Shown: in pieces, positions 38,595 to 49,540 of the stretch
Layout of the letters: every line of letters starts with the position of its first letter
How positions within the stretch are numbered: the stretch's first letter is position 1
Assembly: GCA_033030425.1 (NCBI GenBank)
Contig: JAUFSD010000018.1
Location: forward strand, 806,001 to 870,000
From: Verpa conica
Taxonomy: Eukaryota; Ascomycota; Pezizomycetes; Pezizales; Morchellaceae
DNA length: 64,000 bases
Direction of reading: 5' to 3'
Program-made: the position numbers and the translations under genes
Notes under the pieces: model-generated
Told to the model about the DNA's origin: nothing
Databases searched by the model: none
What the model saw: the letters and a program-made list of their open reading frames with translations, nothing else

Positions 38595-39669
38595 TCTGGG
38601 TTGTATTAAAATAGGGAGATGTAGCAAGATAAAGCAAGATAAAGCAAGATAAAATGAGATAGGGGGTTGTTGGGCTGTGATGAAGTCCGTATGTACGTAG
38701 CGAGACGCGTATGAAGGGGGGTTTAGGGGGCTGAAGATGAAGGTGAAGTTGAAATTGCAAGGTTAGATTATAGTTAGCTTGGTGCCGCTAACCCTGGACT
38801 GGTAATTCACAACTTCACATATCACGTAGAGCTAGTTTTTTCACAGTTACACGGATTTGCATGTAGTTTACGAAAGTGGATAATATTAAAAATATTCCCT
38901 ATACTATTGGCTATACTATTAACTATCGCAATAGTATACAAGTATAGAATCATCAGCGCGTAGCTTTATGCTAGGATTGGCCCCACTATATACCCCGTGT
39001 ACCGGCTTTCTTATGCCCCTAAACGCAAGTATACCAACGTACTTTACCCCAAAAGCAGCGTTCTCCATTCCAAGTGAATTCTTCACGTGAGAGAATGAGA
39101 CAACGTAGTTTCGCACCATCTTCAAGCAGTCTCATAATCACCGGATTGTCATATTCACGAATCCAACCAAACTTCAGGCCACCCCTTTGCAGCTGGACCC
39201 CAATCCTAGGATTCTAGCCACCGCACATCTCTAAACGTAGATGAAAGCGGAAGCCAACGATTGGGGCTCTGCCCAGGTTCAGGTCTCCACCAACGTCTGT
39301 CAATCAGCTCACATGTGCGTTTAATTATATATACCTAATAGAATATACTTATATGGGATCAACTAACAAACCATATCCACATCCCCCATTTTCCGTTCTA
39401 GAGTCAGTAGTTAGTTGAGGCTTCAGAGTGTTAGCACAGTGTTGGTACGTTGATATATAGGCTGGTACATATGTAAGTTGATGTCAAGAGTAGCATGGGT
39501 TAGGGTTATGCATGCATCCCAATATACCGAACGATCACGGCACGGCACGGCTCACATTGACAATCCAAACCACGTCTTACATCACGAACACCAAGATTAA
39601 AGTAGGCCAGTACAGCGCATTACCAATCCTAAGATTACACTTCAAAGAAATACTCATAGATAATATAGA
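38595..39669. promoter_or_regulatory. Shared upstream region of the accessory gene (-) and transposase gene (+)
   Basis: About 1.07 kb between two divergent starts, so it should hold both promoters. It contains three copies of GCAAGATAAA in tandem (about 38624-38653) directly upstream of the minus-strand gene. A palindrome-array motif is not present here. No other element is identified. Confidence 0.4.
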
Positions 39670-42600
39670 ATGCCTCGAATTTCGTTCTATCAAGAGTGCT
39701 ATTGCTCTTTGTTGCGCATGAAACCGCACCCTGTGACCAGCGCTGCAGACTGGGCCAGACATGTTCAAGTGCAGGAGCAAGACCAACTCAATGGAATTTT
39801 TGGCAGAAATTCCCTTTCTGGACCCCCGGCGGGACCATCGGCGGGACCCCCGAGCACGTCTAGCGATTCTGAGCCCTCGACGGAAGCATTAAGCACTTCT
39901 GACGAAGATATTACGAATCTATATGCATACAAAGAAGAGAGAGACAGAGACAACATACCCAGCGAAGAGCCCTCACTTCCAGATATACAGTCAGAGGTTC
40001 TTCAGGAGAGTAGGAATAGGCTAATACCCTCACCACAGCCTCGTGAGCGCAGATACCGGTCCCGTAGATCTCATCCATACCCTAACTCAGTATCCCAAAG
40101 TGTTGGAACATCTTCAAGCGGGGGTCCTCCCTCCGGAAACCCCGTATCTAGCGACGACCCCCCTCGTACAGATAGCCACCCCACTGAGGATCCCTCTCCT
40201 CTAAACCCTATTATACGACATTCAAGTAATATTCTTAGGACTAGGAATAGAGTCAATATTGGGGTTTCTCGGGGTTCAAACCAAAACTCTAGTAGCAAGG
40301 AATTGTCAGATAACAGTACATCAGATGAAGATATTGATCTTCCGATGCATATGAATACTGATAGGAGTATCCGGCATCCATCCGAACATGTTTCCAGCAA
40401 GGATCGAACAGAAAATATCTCCAGTGATAATCTACCATTACCAGCTGGCGCTATCGAAGACCCCCCATCACCGCGTCACAGAAATCCTCCTATCGAAGAC
40501 CCCCCATCGCCGCCAACAAATATAATACGTACCCATGGCGGGAGCTCTACTACGACTACCGATACAGAAGCCGAGACTCTCGAAACTAAAGACCTTCCTT
40601 CTCCAATGCGCCAAGTAGGTTATGATACGTTTAGTAGCGAAAGGAGCCAGGAGGAAAGCTATAACCTACAAGAACCAGAAGGTTTGGAGGAGAATCATCG
40701 CCTTTATGAAGGATCCGAGGCGACAGATATTCCAGATCACGTTTTTGGTGCAGAGATGTCTGACCAACTTGAGGTCAATGCCAATAGCATACCACTGATT
40801 GATCAACTTCCTGAGTCCAATCCATTGGCTCCGAATTCCCCCTTGCTAATAGATGTTGATGACTCCCAACATGAAACCTCTTATGATGAAGAAATTTACG
40901 ATCTTTATAAAGGAAGGGCAAGCAGTGAAGAATCACAGTTTCCTGATAATTCCTCTGATGAGAGAGTGGGACGGATGCAACGTGGGTTTGCCGACCAAGT
41001 TGACCAATCAAACCACGTCAATTTTCAGGAATCCGATGATAATGAGAGCTCAAGCGTTCAAGAGTCAGAGCTTATTGAAACAAGTTCTGAAGAGGAGGAG
41101 AAATTCTCATACGAGGGTACGAGAAAGTTATTGACAAACCGAGAAATTGTTTCTGTTGCTATTCATGATCTCAAGCTGTCTCACCGGCTATCCCGAGCAG
41201 CAAGCACTGACATCACTTCTCTGCTTGGAAGTTTCACAGAAGATACAAGCTGGGACTACAGCACTACTAAGAAATGGATTGAAAAGCAAACAGGACTAGT
41301 ACCTGTGCCATATGACTGTTGCAAGCAATCCTGCATGTCTTTTGCTATGTATCCCGAGAAAAAAGAATGTGATTATTGTCAACACCCCCGGTGGAAGGAG
41401 GCAGAAGAATGTGGAGATAAAGGAAGGGATGTAACTTCGGAAAAGAAGAATCGGATTCCTTTCGCAACTCATGAGTATATACCGGTGATCCACCGGTTGA
41501 AGTTGTGGTTCGCAGACCCTGAAAGAGCTGCTGCAATGATATCTTATAGGCGTAGAGCAGAATCGGAAGGTAATTTAAAGTCCTCCTGAGAAATAAATCC
41601 TACCCCTGCCCTTAATAGATGATTCCTCATTGATCTGAGGTCTAGCCGGAGTCTAACTATAATATGTGAAACATATAGAGAATCATATAGACTACTGGAC
41701 AAGCGAGCTTTTCCAAGGTCTCAAGAGAGATAAAGGCCTGTTTAGAAGATACACGGACCTGGGCTTCCTTCTTACAACTGACGGAGTTCAAGTTTTCAAG
41801 GCAAAAACTAAATTTTCGATATGGCCAATTGCACTAGAGTGCTTGAACCTACCTCCTACTGTTCGGGCCAAGCGGCAGAACATGCTATGTGCTGGTTTCA
41901 TACCTGGTCCAAAAGGCCCTAAAAACCTTGACTCTTTCTTGTATCCACTGGTTAAAGAATTCGAGTCGCTGCAAAATGGAGTCTTGGCATTTGACGGTTC
42001 TTTATCTCGCTCTCTGCCCAAGTATGATAGGGAGTTTATCTTGAAAGGACATATCTGCCTGGTTGGCGCTGACATGGTTGCACGTGAAAAGGTAATAGAT
42101 CGCCTCGCTTGGCTTGCTACATGGATTGTGAATGACTTTCTTTACTAATTATACGGTATTAATTTCATAGGTCATGAAGGTGACTGGTAACCGTTCGTAC
42201 TGCTATTGTGAGTACTGCATGGTTCAAGGAATATGGAATCGAGGGCTCTACTGCCCAGCCAACCCACCAACCAACCCCTCCGCCCAAGCTAGGAACCGGA
42301 AAGGTTCTGGATTCCCTTGGACCTCCTGGGACCCCCGGCATCAATTTCTCCCGATGAGAGAGGATGCAGAGTTCCGCTTAGTAGCGCAACAGATCGCAAG
42401 TAAGGGGGCTAGTGCAGAGCAGAAATCAAAGTATGGAATCAAGGGCCTTTCAATTCTAAGCCGGTTGTCTTCAATAGACTTCCCAAGGAGCTTCCCTCCT
42501 GACTCAATGCATTTGTGGTTCGAGAACGTAATTCCGGATCTTGTCAAGCACTGGAGAGGGAAGATTAGAGTTGATGTCAAGGATGATAACTTAGGCTCTG

Positions 42601-42827
42601 AGAACGAGGCCGATGATGAGTCAAGCTCAAGTAACACTGAGTCCTCCGCAGACCAGAGGCCTCCCCGGAAGAAACGTAAAGTGGGTGGAGTAGGTGGCAA
42701 GGGACATGGAGTAAGGTCTAGAGCGGGCAAAAGAAATAAAGGGAAGCAGAAGGGCAGAGGGAATGTCAAGAACGACAAATCATCAGTTCTCACTCGGTCA
42801 CAAGTTGTCACTCGACCACCAGTCAGC

Positions 42828-43187
42828 TGTAAAAACCGATCACCTATTGGGGAACAGCAGGCGATAATCACAAAGCAGGGCTAGTATCGAGAGACTAGGA
42901 ACTCAAGGACAAGGTAGGTATGGTAACAATATAAGTTGTTGCGTGAAGAACTAACTAACTGACAGAGATGCGTCCCTTTTATACCCTTTCTGGAGGGACG
43001 CTGAGATCAACAATGAGACAATATGAAACTGAAGGAGCGACCTCCTTCTACATGAAACTATAGACGTCTCGTCCTGCGAGGCGTACCTCTTTACATGACC
43101 AATGATAACAGGAATCCTACGAGATATGAAACGATACATGAAACAAGGAGATAAACAAGGCAGACTAGGAAATGGGTGTTCTTGACA
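42828..43187 (-). repeat. 3' LTR of element A
   Basis: 360 bp with TG...CA ends, in minus orientation. Equal in length and, by eye, in sequence to the LTR at 49176-49535. It contains the same GGTATAAAAGG TATA-like site and the same 62-codon chance ORF. Confidence 0.93.
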
Positions 43188-43229
43188 GTAGGTCCCTCTT
43201 CAAGGGCGAAGTTCCCACGAGACCGGAGT

Positions 43230-44294
43230 CTAGTTTTGTTGTCTGAGGCGGCGTTGGATATTACGACGGTGGCGAGCTCCCTTAGAAAGCTTGCGTTGAT
43301 ATTGGGGAGTAGGGATGGGAAGATCTGGGTCTTCCGCGGATTGTTCGAAGGTGACTTGGGGTTTGATGTTTCCCCAAGAGTCGTAGGAGTTGGCGGTGGA
43401 GGGAGCAGACTCAGCTGCTGGCGGAGCGTAGGCAAGGGGGACAAGTTCTGCTCTTTCCCCGTGAGCCTTGAACATGGGAGAGAAGGGGGGTTCTTCTTTG
43501 GTGCGGGGGGTAATGCGTCCTTCCTGGACAGCTTGGTTGGTGAGTCGGGTGATGAGGTCCAGCCTCTCTTTCTGCAATTCTTCTTTCTCGGTCTGTAGCC
43601 GCTTCTCATACTGGGCGTTGAGAACTGCGGTTCCCGAGATGATGGTAGAGACGTTTTTGGTTATATTGCCAACCTCTTGGACCATTTCGATGAGGCCAGG
43701 AGGGGGGGATACTGGTGCTGGGGGAGTTGGTGATACGACGTAAGGGGACGGGTGTTCGTCCTCGCACTCGCAACTATGTTTTGAGCTTACGCTCATAGGG
43801 CTGGTGGGTTGGTGGTCGGGAATGGTGGAGGTAGGGGACGAGGCAGCAACAGGGTGTCTTTCCTGGCAATCCTCGCAATACGGGTCTTCGAGGATCGGGA
43901 TCGTTGGTTGGGTACTGGCAGCAGTGATTGCTACCTCGAGTTTGCTGTAGTCGAGGGTTCCGTCCTCCTTGATGAGTGGGGAGAGTGGTGTTTCGGCAGG
44001 GACGTTGATTCTGGCTTTGATGAGAGTTATTTGTTGCCCTAAGGCAGCGCCCGTAGTGGCAAGTACGTTGGCATGATAGGTGTTCATCTCCATGGTGGCT
44101 TCGAGTAACCGGCACTCGAAGATTCGGAGGGCTTGGGGAAAGTTTTTGAGGGATTGGGCGGCCACTTCGTAGTCGCGTTTGGCGAATTCAAGTTTGGTGC
44201 GGAGGAGGGAAATATGGTTATGAGTGCTTAGGCTAATGGAGGTGCCATTGACGGTAACCTTAACGGCGGGTACGGGTGCGACGTATAGAGACAT
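43230..44294 (-). CDS. Element A ORF3: 354-residue protein of unknown function between pol and the 3' LTR
   Basis: An ATG-started frame that overlaps the last 35 nt of pol in a different phase and runs to within 45 bp of the 3' LTR. I do not recognise the family. Residues 1-110 look helical (HISLLRTKLEFAKRDYEVAA). The centre holds PYCEDCQERHP and HSCECEDEHP, cysteine/histidine clusters in a Ser/Pro-rich linker. Next is a heptad coiled coil (NAQYEKRLQTEKEELQKERL), and the end is very basic (KGARHRRNIQRRLRQQN), suitable for nucleic-acid binding. There is no signal peptide or membrane segment, so it is not envelope-like. The pol overlap suggests translation by reinitiation or from a separate mRNA. 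Most chromoviruses lack such an ORF. Confidence 0.75.
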   Translation of the reverse strand: MSLYVAPVPAVKVTVNGTSISLSTHNHISLLRTKLEFAKRDYEVAAQSLKNFPQALRIFECRLLEATMEMNTYHANVLATTGAALGQQITLIKARINVPAETPLSPLIKEDGTLDYSKLEVAITAASTQPTIPILEDPYCEDCQERHPVAASSPTSTIPDHQPTSPMSVSSKHSCECEDEHPSPYVVSPTPPAPVSPPPGLIEMVQEVGNITKNVSTIISGTAVLNAQYEKRLQTEKEELQKERLDLITRLTNQAVQEGRITPRTKEEPPFSPMFKAHGERAELVPLAYAPPAAESAPSTANSYDSWGNIKPQVTFEQSAEDPDLPIPTPQYQRKLSKGARHRRNIQRRLRQQN

Positions 44295-47200
44295 TTTGGT
44301 TTGTGGGGGAAGGTTTGTGTGGGTAGCGGTGGTGGAATTCGTGGATAAGAGCTTGGGAATTTTCGAAATTGGAAGCAGGGTACCACTCTTGGTCGTGTTC
44401 TTTTGAGTAGCCTTTCCACTGAGCGCGGTAGTAGAGTGTGTTGCGAAGGAGCTTGGAATCGATAACCTGATCGATTTCGAATTCTTCGTGAGCGTTGACG
44501 ATGACTGGAGGAGGAGGAGGCTGGATATGACCGGGTATTGGTTCTGAAGGGGCTGTTGGTTCTAAGAGACTGATGTGGAATGTTGGATGGACTTTCATGG
44601 AGGGAGGAAGGTCCAATTTATAGGCGCGGGTGCCTATTCGTTCAAGTACAGAGAATGGCCCTAAGCGTTTGAAATCTAGTTTGCTGGAGGGTCGTGTGGT
44701 GTTGATGTTTCGTCTGAGTAGCCAAACTTTGTCTCCTGGTTTCAGGGTAGGGTCGGGTGATCGGTGTTTGTTTGACTGTTCGGCTTGTGACTCCTGGCTG
44801 AAACGGATTTCGTCGCGGAGTGAGTCATGTAGTGTTTGCAACTGTTTCGTGTATGACTCAATTTCAGGGGCTTGTGTGACGGGGGCTTGTAGGTTTAGGT
44901 GGTGTTTTGGGTGGTAGCCGTAGTTGGCAAAGAACGGCGAGACTTTGGTGGTGCTTGAAACTGTGTTATTGTAACAGAATTCGGCGGTGTTTAGGAGTTC
45001 CGCCCAATTGTCCTGTTGGTAGTTGACATAGGCTCGGAGGTACTGTTCTAGGATGGCGTTGACTCGTTCTGTTTGCCCGTCGGTTTGGGGGTGGAAGGCT
45101 GTGCTCAGGTTACTTTTGATTCCGAGTTCTTTGGTTAATTCTTTCCAGAGGTTTGATGTGAACAGTGAGTCGCGGTCGCTTGTAATGTCGTCCGGTAATC
45201 CATGATGTTTAAAAACGTGTGTCATGAATAGTTTTGCAAATTGTTGGGCTGTAAGGGATGCTTGGCAGGGCACAAAATGTGCCATTTTTGTAAGGCGGTC
45301 TACTACCACCCATAGAGCATCGTGTCCCTGTGACGTTGGTAGTCCCGTGATAAAGTCCATGGACAGTGATCGCCAGGGGCGGTCAGGGGGTTTTAGGGGT
45401 TTGAGTAATCCGAAAGGGGCGTGTCTGACTGGTTTGATGCGGGCGCACGTGTCGCAGTGGTCGACGTATTTTGTGACGAATTTTCTTATTCCCGGGAAAT
45501 AGTAGTCTCGTGTGATTAGTTCCAGGGTCTTTTCGCGACCAGGGTGTCCTGCGGCTGGGTTGTCGTGGATCTGTTTCATGATTTGGAGGCGAAGTGGGGT
45601 ATTGTCAGGGATCCAGACGAGGCCATCGTACGTTAATAGGTTATCTTGCATGGAGCATAGGCCTAGTGCAACGTCTTTTGATCTGGTGACACCATTTTTT
45701 AGGCTTTGGATTACTTGGCGTGTTAGGGGATCGTTTTGGAGTTGTTTCTGGATTTCCTCTTTGATGGTGTTGTCGGTGGCTATGTTTGTGACGGTGGCGC
45801 TTAGTTGGAACTTGTCGGGTTTCAGGAGTGTTTGTTTGAGATGTAGGTCCCCCTTTTGAGGCAGATCTCCTGATCGCCTGGTTAGAGCGTCAGGTTTTTG
45901 TCCTTGATTGCCGGGTCTGTAAGTGATGACAAAATTGTAGCTTCCAAGGGTTTCAGCCCATCGTGCTTGTCTTCTATTTAACTCTTTGGTTGTCATGAAG
46001 TATTCCAGGTTTTTGTGATCGCTGAGTACTTTGATTTGGTGTTGACTTCCTTCCAGGTACTGTCTCCATTCTCGAAACGCTGAGACTATGGCGAGGAGTT
46101 CCTTGTCGTGGATTTCGTAGTTGATTTGGGCTGCGTTCATTTTCTTTGAATAGTACGCGACGGGGTGTAGGATTCCCTCACTGTTGGTCTGGGAGATTAC
46201 TGCGGCTACTACGTAGTCCGAGGCGTCGGTTTCCACCGTGATTTCTTTTGACGGGTCGAAGTGTTGGAGGATTGGGGCTGTGGTAAAAGCTTTTTTGAGT
46301 ATGTCGAATGCTTTTCTTGCTTCCGTATTGAATTCGAATTTGACGTCCTTCTTGAGGAGTTGTGTTAACGGTTTGCAGATGTTGCTGTATTTGTTGATGA
46401 AGCGTCGATAGAAATTGGCAAATCCTAAGAAACACTGGACGTCGTGGACTGAGGCTAGGTCGGGCCATTCGGTTATAGCTTGGATTTTCTTGGGGTCCAT
46501 GAACACACCTTTGGGAGATACTATGAAACCGAGGTATTCTATCTCTTCTTGGTGGAAATGGCACTTAGAAGGCTTGAGGTTGATTCCAGCATTACGAAGT
46601 TTTTCCATAACCTGGCGGACTTGGTTGACGTGGGACTTCATGTCTTCGGAGTAGATGAGGATGTCATCTAGGTAGACGATACAGAAGACGTCTAGGAACT
46701 CGGACAGGATCTCATTGATCCATGCTTGGAACGTAGCAGGCGCATTGGTGAGTCCGAAAGGCATGACAGTGTATTCGTAAAGGCCGTAGCGCGTTCGAAA
46801 TGCTGTTTTCCATTCGTCCCCTTCTGCTATTCGGATATGGTGGTATCCTTCTCGGATATCTAATGACGTATAGATCTTGGCTGACTTTAGACGGTCTAAA
46901 GCTTCATTGATTAGTGGCAGGGGGTACCGGTCCTTAACTGTGACGGCGTTAAGTCCGCGGTAGTCGACACACAGCCGCATTGATCCATCTTTTTTCTTAA
47001 CAAATAGAATGGGTGCTCCGGCTGAGGAAGATGAGGATCTAATCCATCCTCTCTTCAGGTAGGTTTCCAGGTATTCGCGTAGAGTTTTCAACTCTGCTTC
47101 TGACAATGAATACAGTTGTTTGAATGGCGGGGTAGTTCCTGGCATGAGATTGATCTTATGATCTGCTTGGCGACGAGGAGGCGGGTCGGTAGGCTCGCGC

Positions 47201-48108
47201 TCGTGAAATATATCAAGGAAATCGTGGTATTCGACGGGTAGAAGGTTTTTTGCTTCCGGGGACTTGGCTGGGGGTTGAGTATCCTTTCTCATGTATTCGT
47301 ATTTGTCCGAAGCACAGAGTTCTAATGCATGATCGATTTCTCGGATGGTGAGGAGGCAGGGTTCGCCTTGTTTCGCAGATCGTTTAAACGCAGCTGCTCC
47401 TACTAGGCTTATGTCTGCAGTCCTGAGGTGTTGGATGATTGCAGGCTTCTCAGGAAGGGCTTGGACGACACTTGGTACATTAAGGCACTCTTCCTGACAA
47501 GTTTTGGACGTGAAGTTGACTTGGTGTTCTTTCCACATAATTTCCGGGTTATGTTTCTTGAACCAGGGGATTCCTAGGATTACTGGGTAGTGTCCTAGCT
47601 TGGTGACTTGGAGGGTTTCCGTTTCTTTGTGGTTTCCTATTTTTATAGGCAGTTTGACTTGGTGAGTGATGGTGCCGCTTTGGGAGGTTGATCCATCGAT
47701 AAGGGTAAGTGGCTGGGCCACTCTCTTGGCTTGGACTGGGAATTGTTTTTGATTGGCGAAACTGCGGTCAATGAAGTTCCCAGTTGCTCCGCTATCTAGC
47801 ATGGCAAAAGTTTCAATGACTTGGTTTCCGAGGCTGATTTGTACCGGGAGGATAAGGTGGTCATCTAGGGCGTGTTTGGGAGGGATGTCAGAGGAGCAGG
47901 ACAGTCCAGCTGTGCTGAATGACGTATGGTTTTCGGGGAGGTTTTGAAGTGGGGCGAAGCGTGATGGTTTGGCAACTCTAGGGGGTTCCTTTGCCAGGGG
48001 TAGGTTGCGCTTTACTCCTGGTCTTCCTCGTTTCCCGATTCTTCGAGATTCTGTGAGGAGGTGCCGGCTAGCCTTCTGGGCTTTGGTTTCCACGTTTTTT
48101 CTGGACAC
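44260..48108 (-). CDS. pol: Element A Pol polyprotein (PR-RT-RH-IN-chromodomain)
   Basis: 1282 codons open without interruption; this start is the first codon of the open frame, not a true initiator. Domains in order: aspartic protease with LDSGA at about 104-108, reverse transcriptase with LDIREGYHH, MPFGLTNAPATFQ and the catalytic YLDD, RNase H beginning ETDASDYVVAA, then integrase with the H...H...CX2C zinc motif (DHCDTCARIK), LSMDFITGLP, a second acid in ITSDRDSLF and the FHPQTDGQTERVN region. A C-terminal chromodomain follows (FEIDQVIDSK, LYYRAQWKGY, EWYPASNF), placing the element among chromoviruses, which target modified histones. Pol overlaps gag by 97 nt and lies in the -1 frame relative to it, so frameshifting is expected. 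Confidence 0.95.
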   Translation of the reverse strand: MSRKNVETKAQKASRHLLTESRRIGKRGRPGVKRNLPLAKEPPRVAKPSRFAPLQNLPENHTSFSTAGLSCSSDIPPKHALDDHLILPVQISLGNQVIETFAMLDSGATGNFIDRSFANQKQFPVQAKRVAQPLTLIDGSTSQSGTITHQVKLPIKIGNHKETETLQVTKLGHYPVILGIPWFKKHNPEIMWKEHQVNFTSKTCQEECLNVPSVVQALPEKPAIIQHLRTADISLVGAAAFKRSAKQGEPCLLTIREIDHALELCASDKYEYMRKDTQPPAKSPEAKNLLPVEYHDFLDIFHEREPTDPPPRRQADHKINLMPGTTPPFKQLYSLSEAELKTLREYLETYLKRGWIRSSSSSAGAPILFVKKKDGSMRLCVDYRGLNAVTVKDRYPLPLINEALDRLKSAKIYTSLDIREGYHHIRIAEGDEWKTAFRTRYGLYEYTVMPFGLTNAPATFQAWINEILSEFLDVFCIVYLDDILIYSEDMKSHVNQVRQVMEKLRNAGINLKPSKCHFHQEEIEYLGFIVSPKGVFMDPKKIQAITEWPDLASVHDVQCFLGFANFYRRFINKYSNICKPLTQLLKKDVKFEFNTEARKAFDILKKAFTTAPILQHFDPSKEITVETDASDYVVAAVISQTNSEGILHPVAYYSKKMNAAQINYEIHDKELLAIVSAFREWRQYLEGSQHQIKVLSDHKNLEYFMTTKELNRRQARWAETLGSYNFVITYRPGNQGQKPDALTRRSGDLPQKGDLHLKQTLLKPDKFQLSATVTNIATDNTIKEEIQKQLQNDPLTRQVIQSLKNGVTRSKDVALGLCSMQDNLLTYDGLVWIPDNTPLRLQIMKQIHDNPAAGHPGREKTLELITRDYYFPGIRKFVTKYVDHCDTCARIKPVRHAPFGLLKPLKPPDRPWRSLSMDFITGLPTSQGHDALWVVVDRLTKMAHFVPCQASLTAQQFAKLFMTHVFKHHGLPDDITSDRDSLFTSNLWKELTKELGIKSNLSTAFHPQTDGQTERVNAILEQYLRAYVNYQQDNWAELLNTAEFCYNNTVSSTTKVSPFFANYGYHPKHHLNLQAPVTQAPEIESYTKQLQTLHDSLRDEIRFSQESQAEQSNKHRSPDPTLKPGDKVWLLRRNINTTRPSSKLDFKRLGPFSVLERIGTRAYKLDLPPSMKVHPTFHISLLEPTAPSEPIPGHIQPPPPPVIVNAHEEFEIDQVIDSKLLRNTLYYRAQWKGYSKEHDQEWYPASNFENSQALIHEFHHRYPHKPSPTNQNVSIRRTRTRR

Positions 48109-48989
48109 TTATCTGCCATGTGGTTGGGTTTTCCACAGTACATGCAGAGGTTGTTCTCGAACCGTCTCTTTTTTTCCTTGTCGGTAAGTGGAAGGAATTT
48201 CTTTTTTCTAGAGGCGTCCAGGTCCATAGGGTCTCCTGGAGGTAATTCGGTGGTAGTGGTTGGAGTCGGGCTTGGATTGGGTGCAAACTTTCCGTCGGTG
48301 TGTCTGGGCACGTAGGACTGAGTATAGGCCTTCGTAATGGGTGCTTTGGGTGCATGATTGTCCCACTTGGTGGTGCGGATCTTGCTGGCTATTATTTCGT
48401 TGTCTAGGTTGATGCATAGTAGTGCGAACTCCCGTAGTGTTGTTGGTTTGTTGATAATGGCGGTTAGTTTAGCTCTTATGTTGCGGGCCAGTCCATCGTA
48501 GAATTCGTCCTTCAAGGCTTCTTCGTTCCATCCCAACAGGTCCATATCGGTTTGGAATTTGGTCCAGTATTCGTTTACTGTTCCTGTCTGGCACAGATTT
48601 CTGATTCGCTGTTTGGCAGCTTCTTTTGTGTCTGCTTCGCCAAAAGCTTTTTTGAGGGCATCCTTAAATGTTTCCCAGGTGGTGTATGTTTTGTTTTCGA
48701 GGACTGAGAACATCCAGGATCCTGCTTGGTCCTTCATTTTATTGCTGGCGTATATGAGTTTTTGCATATCTGTGGCGTCTGTGTATTCTGTAAATTTGTT
48801 TTCGCACTGTCGTAGCCATGTGCGGATTTTCGTGGGTTCGCCTTTGAATTCATCGGCGTCTGGTATTTTCATTGTTCGTGGCTTGTTGTTTTTTGTTGCT
48901 GCTACTTGTTCGAGCAGTTGGACTAGAGCATCATTGCTCATCTGGACTGGGTTGCTACCGCCTGCGGTAGTTTCTGCTGATGAAGACAT
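48012..48989 (-). CDS. gag: Element A Gag with zinc knuckle
   Basis: 325 residues from an ATG. The central retrotransposon gag domain (about residues 40-200) shows the usual GEPTKIRTWLRQCENKF, TWETFKDALKKAFG and LREFALLCINLDNEI-type pieces. A CCHC knuckle CMYCGKPNHMADKC lies near residue 282, followed by an acidic tail. It forms the particle and binds RNA. Pol starts within its last 97 nt in the -1 frame. The A-run in the overlap (48094-48100) is not in the correct phase for a standard X XXY YYZ slip, so the actual shift site is unclear. Confidence 0.93.
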   Translation of the reverse strand: MSSSAETTAGGSNPVQMSNDALVQLLEQVAATKNNKPRTMKIPDADEFKGEPTKIRTWLRQCENKFTEYTDATDMQKLIYASNKMKDQAGSWMFSVLENKTYTTWETFKDALKKAFGEADTKEAAKQRIRNLCQTGTVNEYWTKFQTDMDLLGWNEEALKDEFYDGLARNIRAKLTAIINKPTTLREFALLCINLDNEIIASKIRTTKWDNHAPKAPITKAYTQSYVPRHTDGKFAPNPSPTPTTTTELPPGDPMDLDASRKKKFLPLTDKEKKRRFENNLCMYCGKPNHMADKCPEKTWKPKPRRLAGTSSQNLEESGNEEDQE

Positions 48990-49164
48990 TCTGTTGTCGG
49001 ATTGAAAAGGGGTTTCTGGAGTTATTGGTCTTGATTGGGGGTCTGGGGTAATGGGGCTGGTTGCCCTATCTGGTACTTCCTGTAATAAGGGTCCGAAAAG
49101 GGTATCTAGATTAAATGATACGTTTTGATCCAGATTGAAGACTATCGGGTGCTGCGTAGGGTAG

Positions 49165-49173
49165 ACGCAACAA
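49165..49173 (-). promoter_or_regulatory. Element A primer-binding site, self-priming type
   Basis: In element orientation TTGTTGCGT begins two bases after the 5' LTR end. It is exactly complementary to ACGCAACAA inside the same LTR (49284-49292), about 44 nt downstream of the TATA start (GGTATAAAAGG). No TGG-type tRNA match is seen. Two spacer bases agree with the two bases integrase trims. This layout is that of Tf1/sushi elements, whose mRNA 5' end primes reverse transcription. Confidence 0.7.
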
Positions 49174-49175
49174 AG

Positions 49176-49535
49176 TGTAAAAACCGATCACCTATTGGGG
49201 AACAGCAGGCGATAATCACAAAGCAGGGCTAGTATCGAGAGACTAGGAACTCAAGGACAAGGTAGGTATGGTAACAATATAAGTTGTTGCGTGAAGAACT
49301 AACTAACTGACAGAGATGCGTCCCTTTTATACCCTTTCTGGAGGGACGCTGAGATCAACAATGAGACAATATGAAACTGAAGGAGCGACCTCCTTCTACA
49401 TGAAACTATAGACGTCTCGTCCTGCGAGGCGTACCTCTTTACATGACCAATGATAACAGGAATCCTACGAGATATGAAACGATACATGAAACAAGGAGAT
49501 AAACAAGGCAGACTAGGAAATGGGTGTTCTTGACA
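49176..49535 (-). repeat. 5' LTR of element A
   Basis: 360 bp, TG...CA, in minus orientation. It carries a TATA-like site (CCTTTTATACC on the plus strand, about 49323-49333) and the 9-nt self-primer segment at 49284-49292. By eye identical to the 3' LTR. Confidence 0.93.
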
Positions 49536-49540
49536 TCAGC

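Larger units (their letters stand above)
42828..49535 (-). mobile_element. Element A: complete chromodomain Ty3/gypsy retrotransposon
   Basis: A 6708-bp element in minus orientation. LTRs of 360 bp (42828-43187 and 49176-49535) look identical. TCAGC is duplicated on both sides (42823-42827, 49536-49540). Inside are gag (48989-48012), pol (48108-44260) with protease, reverse transcriptase, RNase H, integrase and a C-terminal chromodomain, and an extra ORF (44294-43230) before the 3' LTR. The purine tract reads GAAGAGGGACCTAC in element orientation (43188-43201). It sits inside the left LTR of element B. Intact ORFs and identical LTRs indicate a very recent insertion that may still be competent. 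Confidence 0.95.

Noticed and set aside
42951..43139. 62-codon ORF present twice (also 49299-49487)
   Set aside because: Both lie wholly inside the two identical LTRs of element A; duplication is due to the LTRs and not to a gene.
48094..48100. A AAA AAC as the gag-pol slippery site
   Set aside because: Its phase matches pol and not gag, so ribosomes reading gag do not meet it in the required register.
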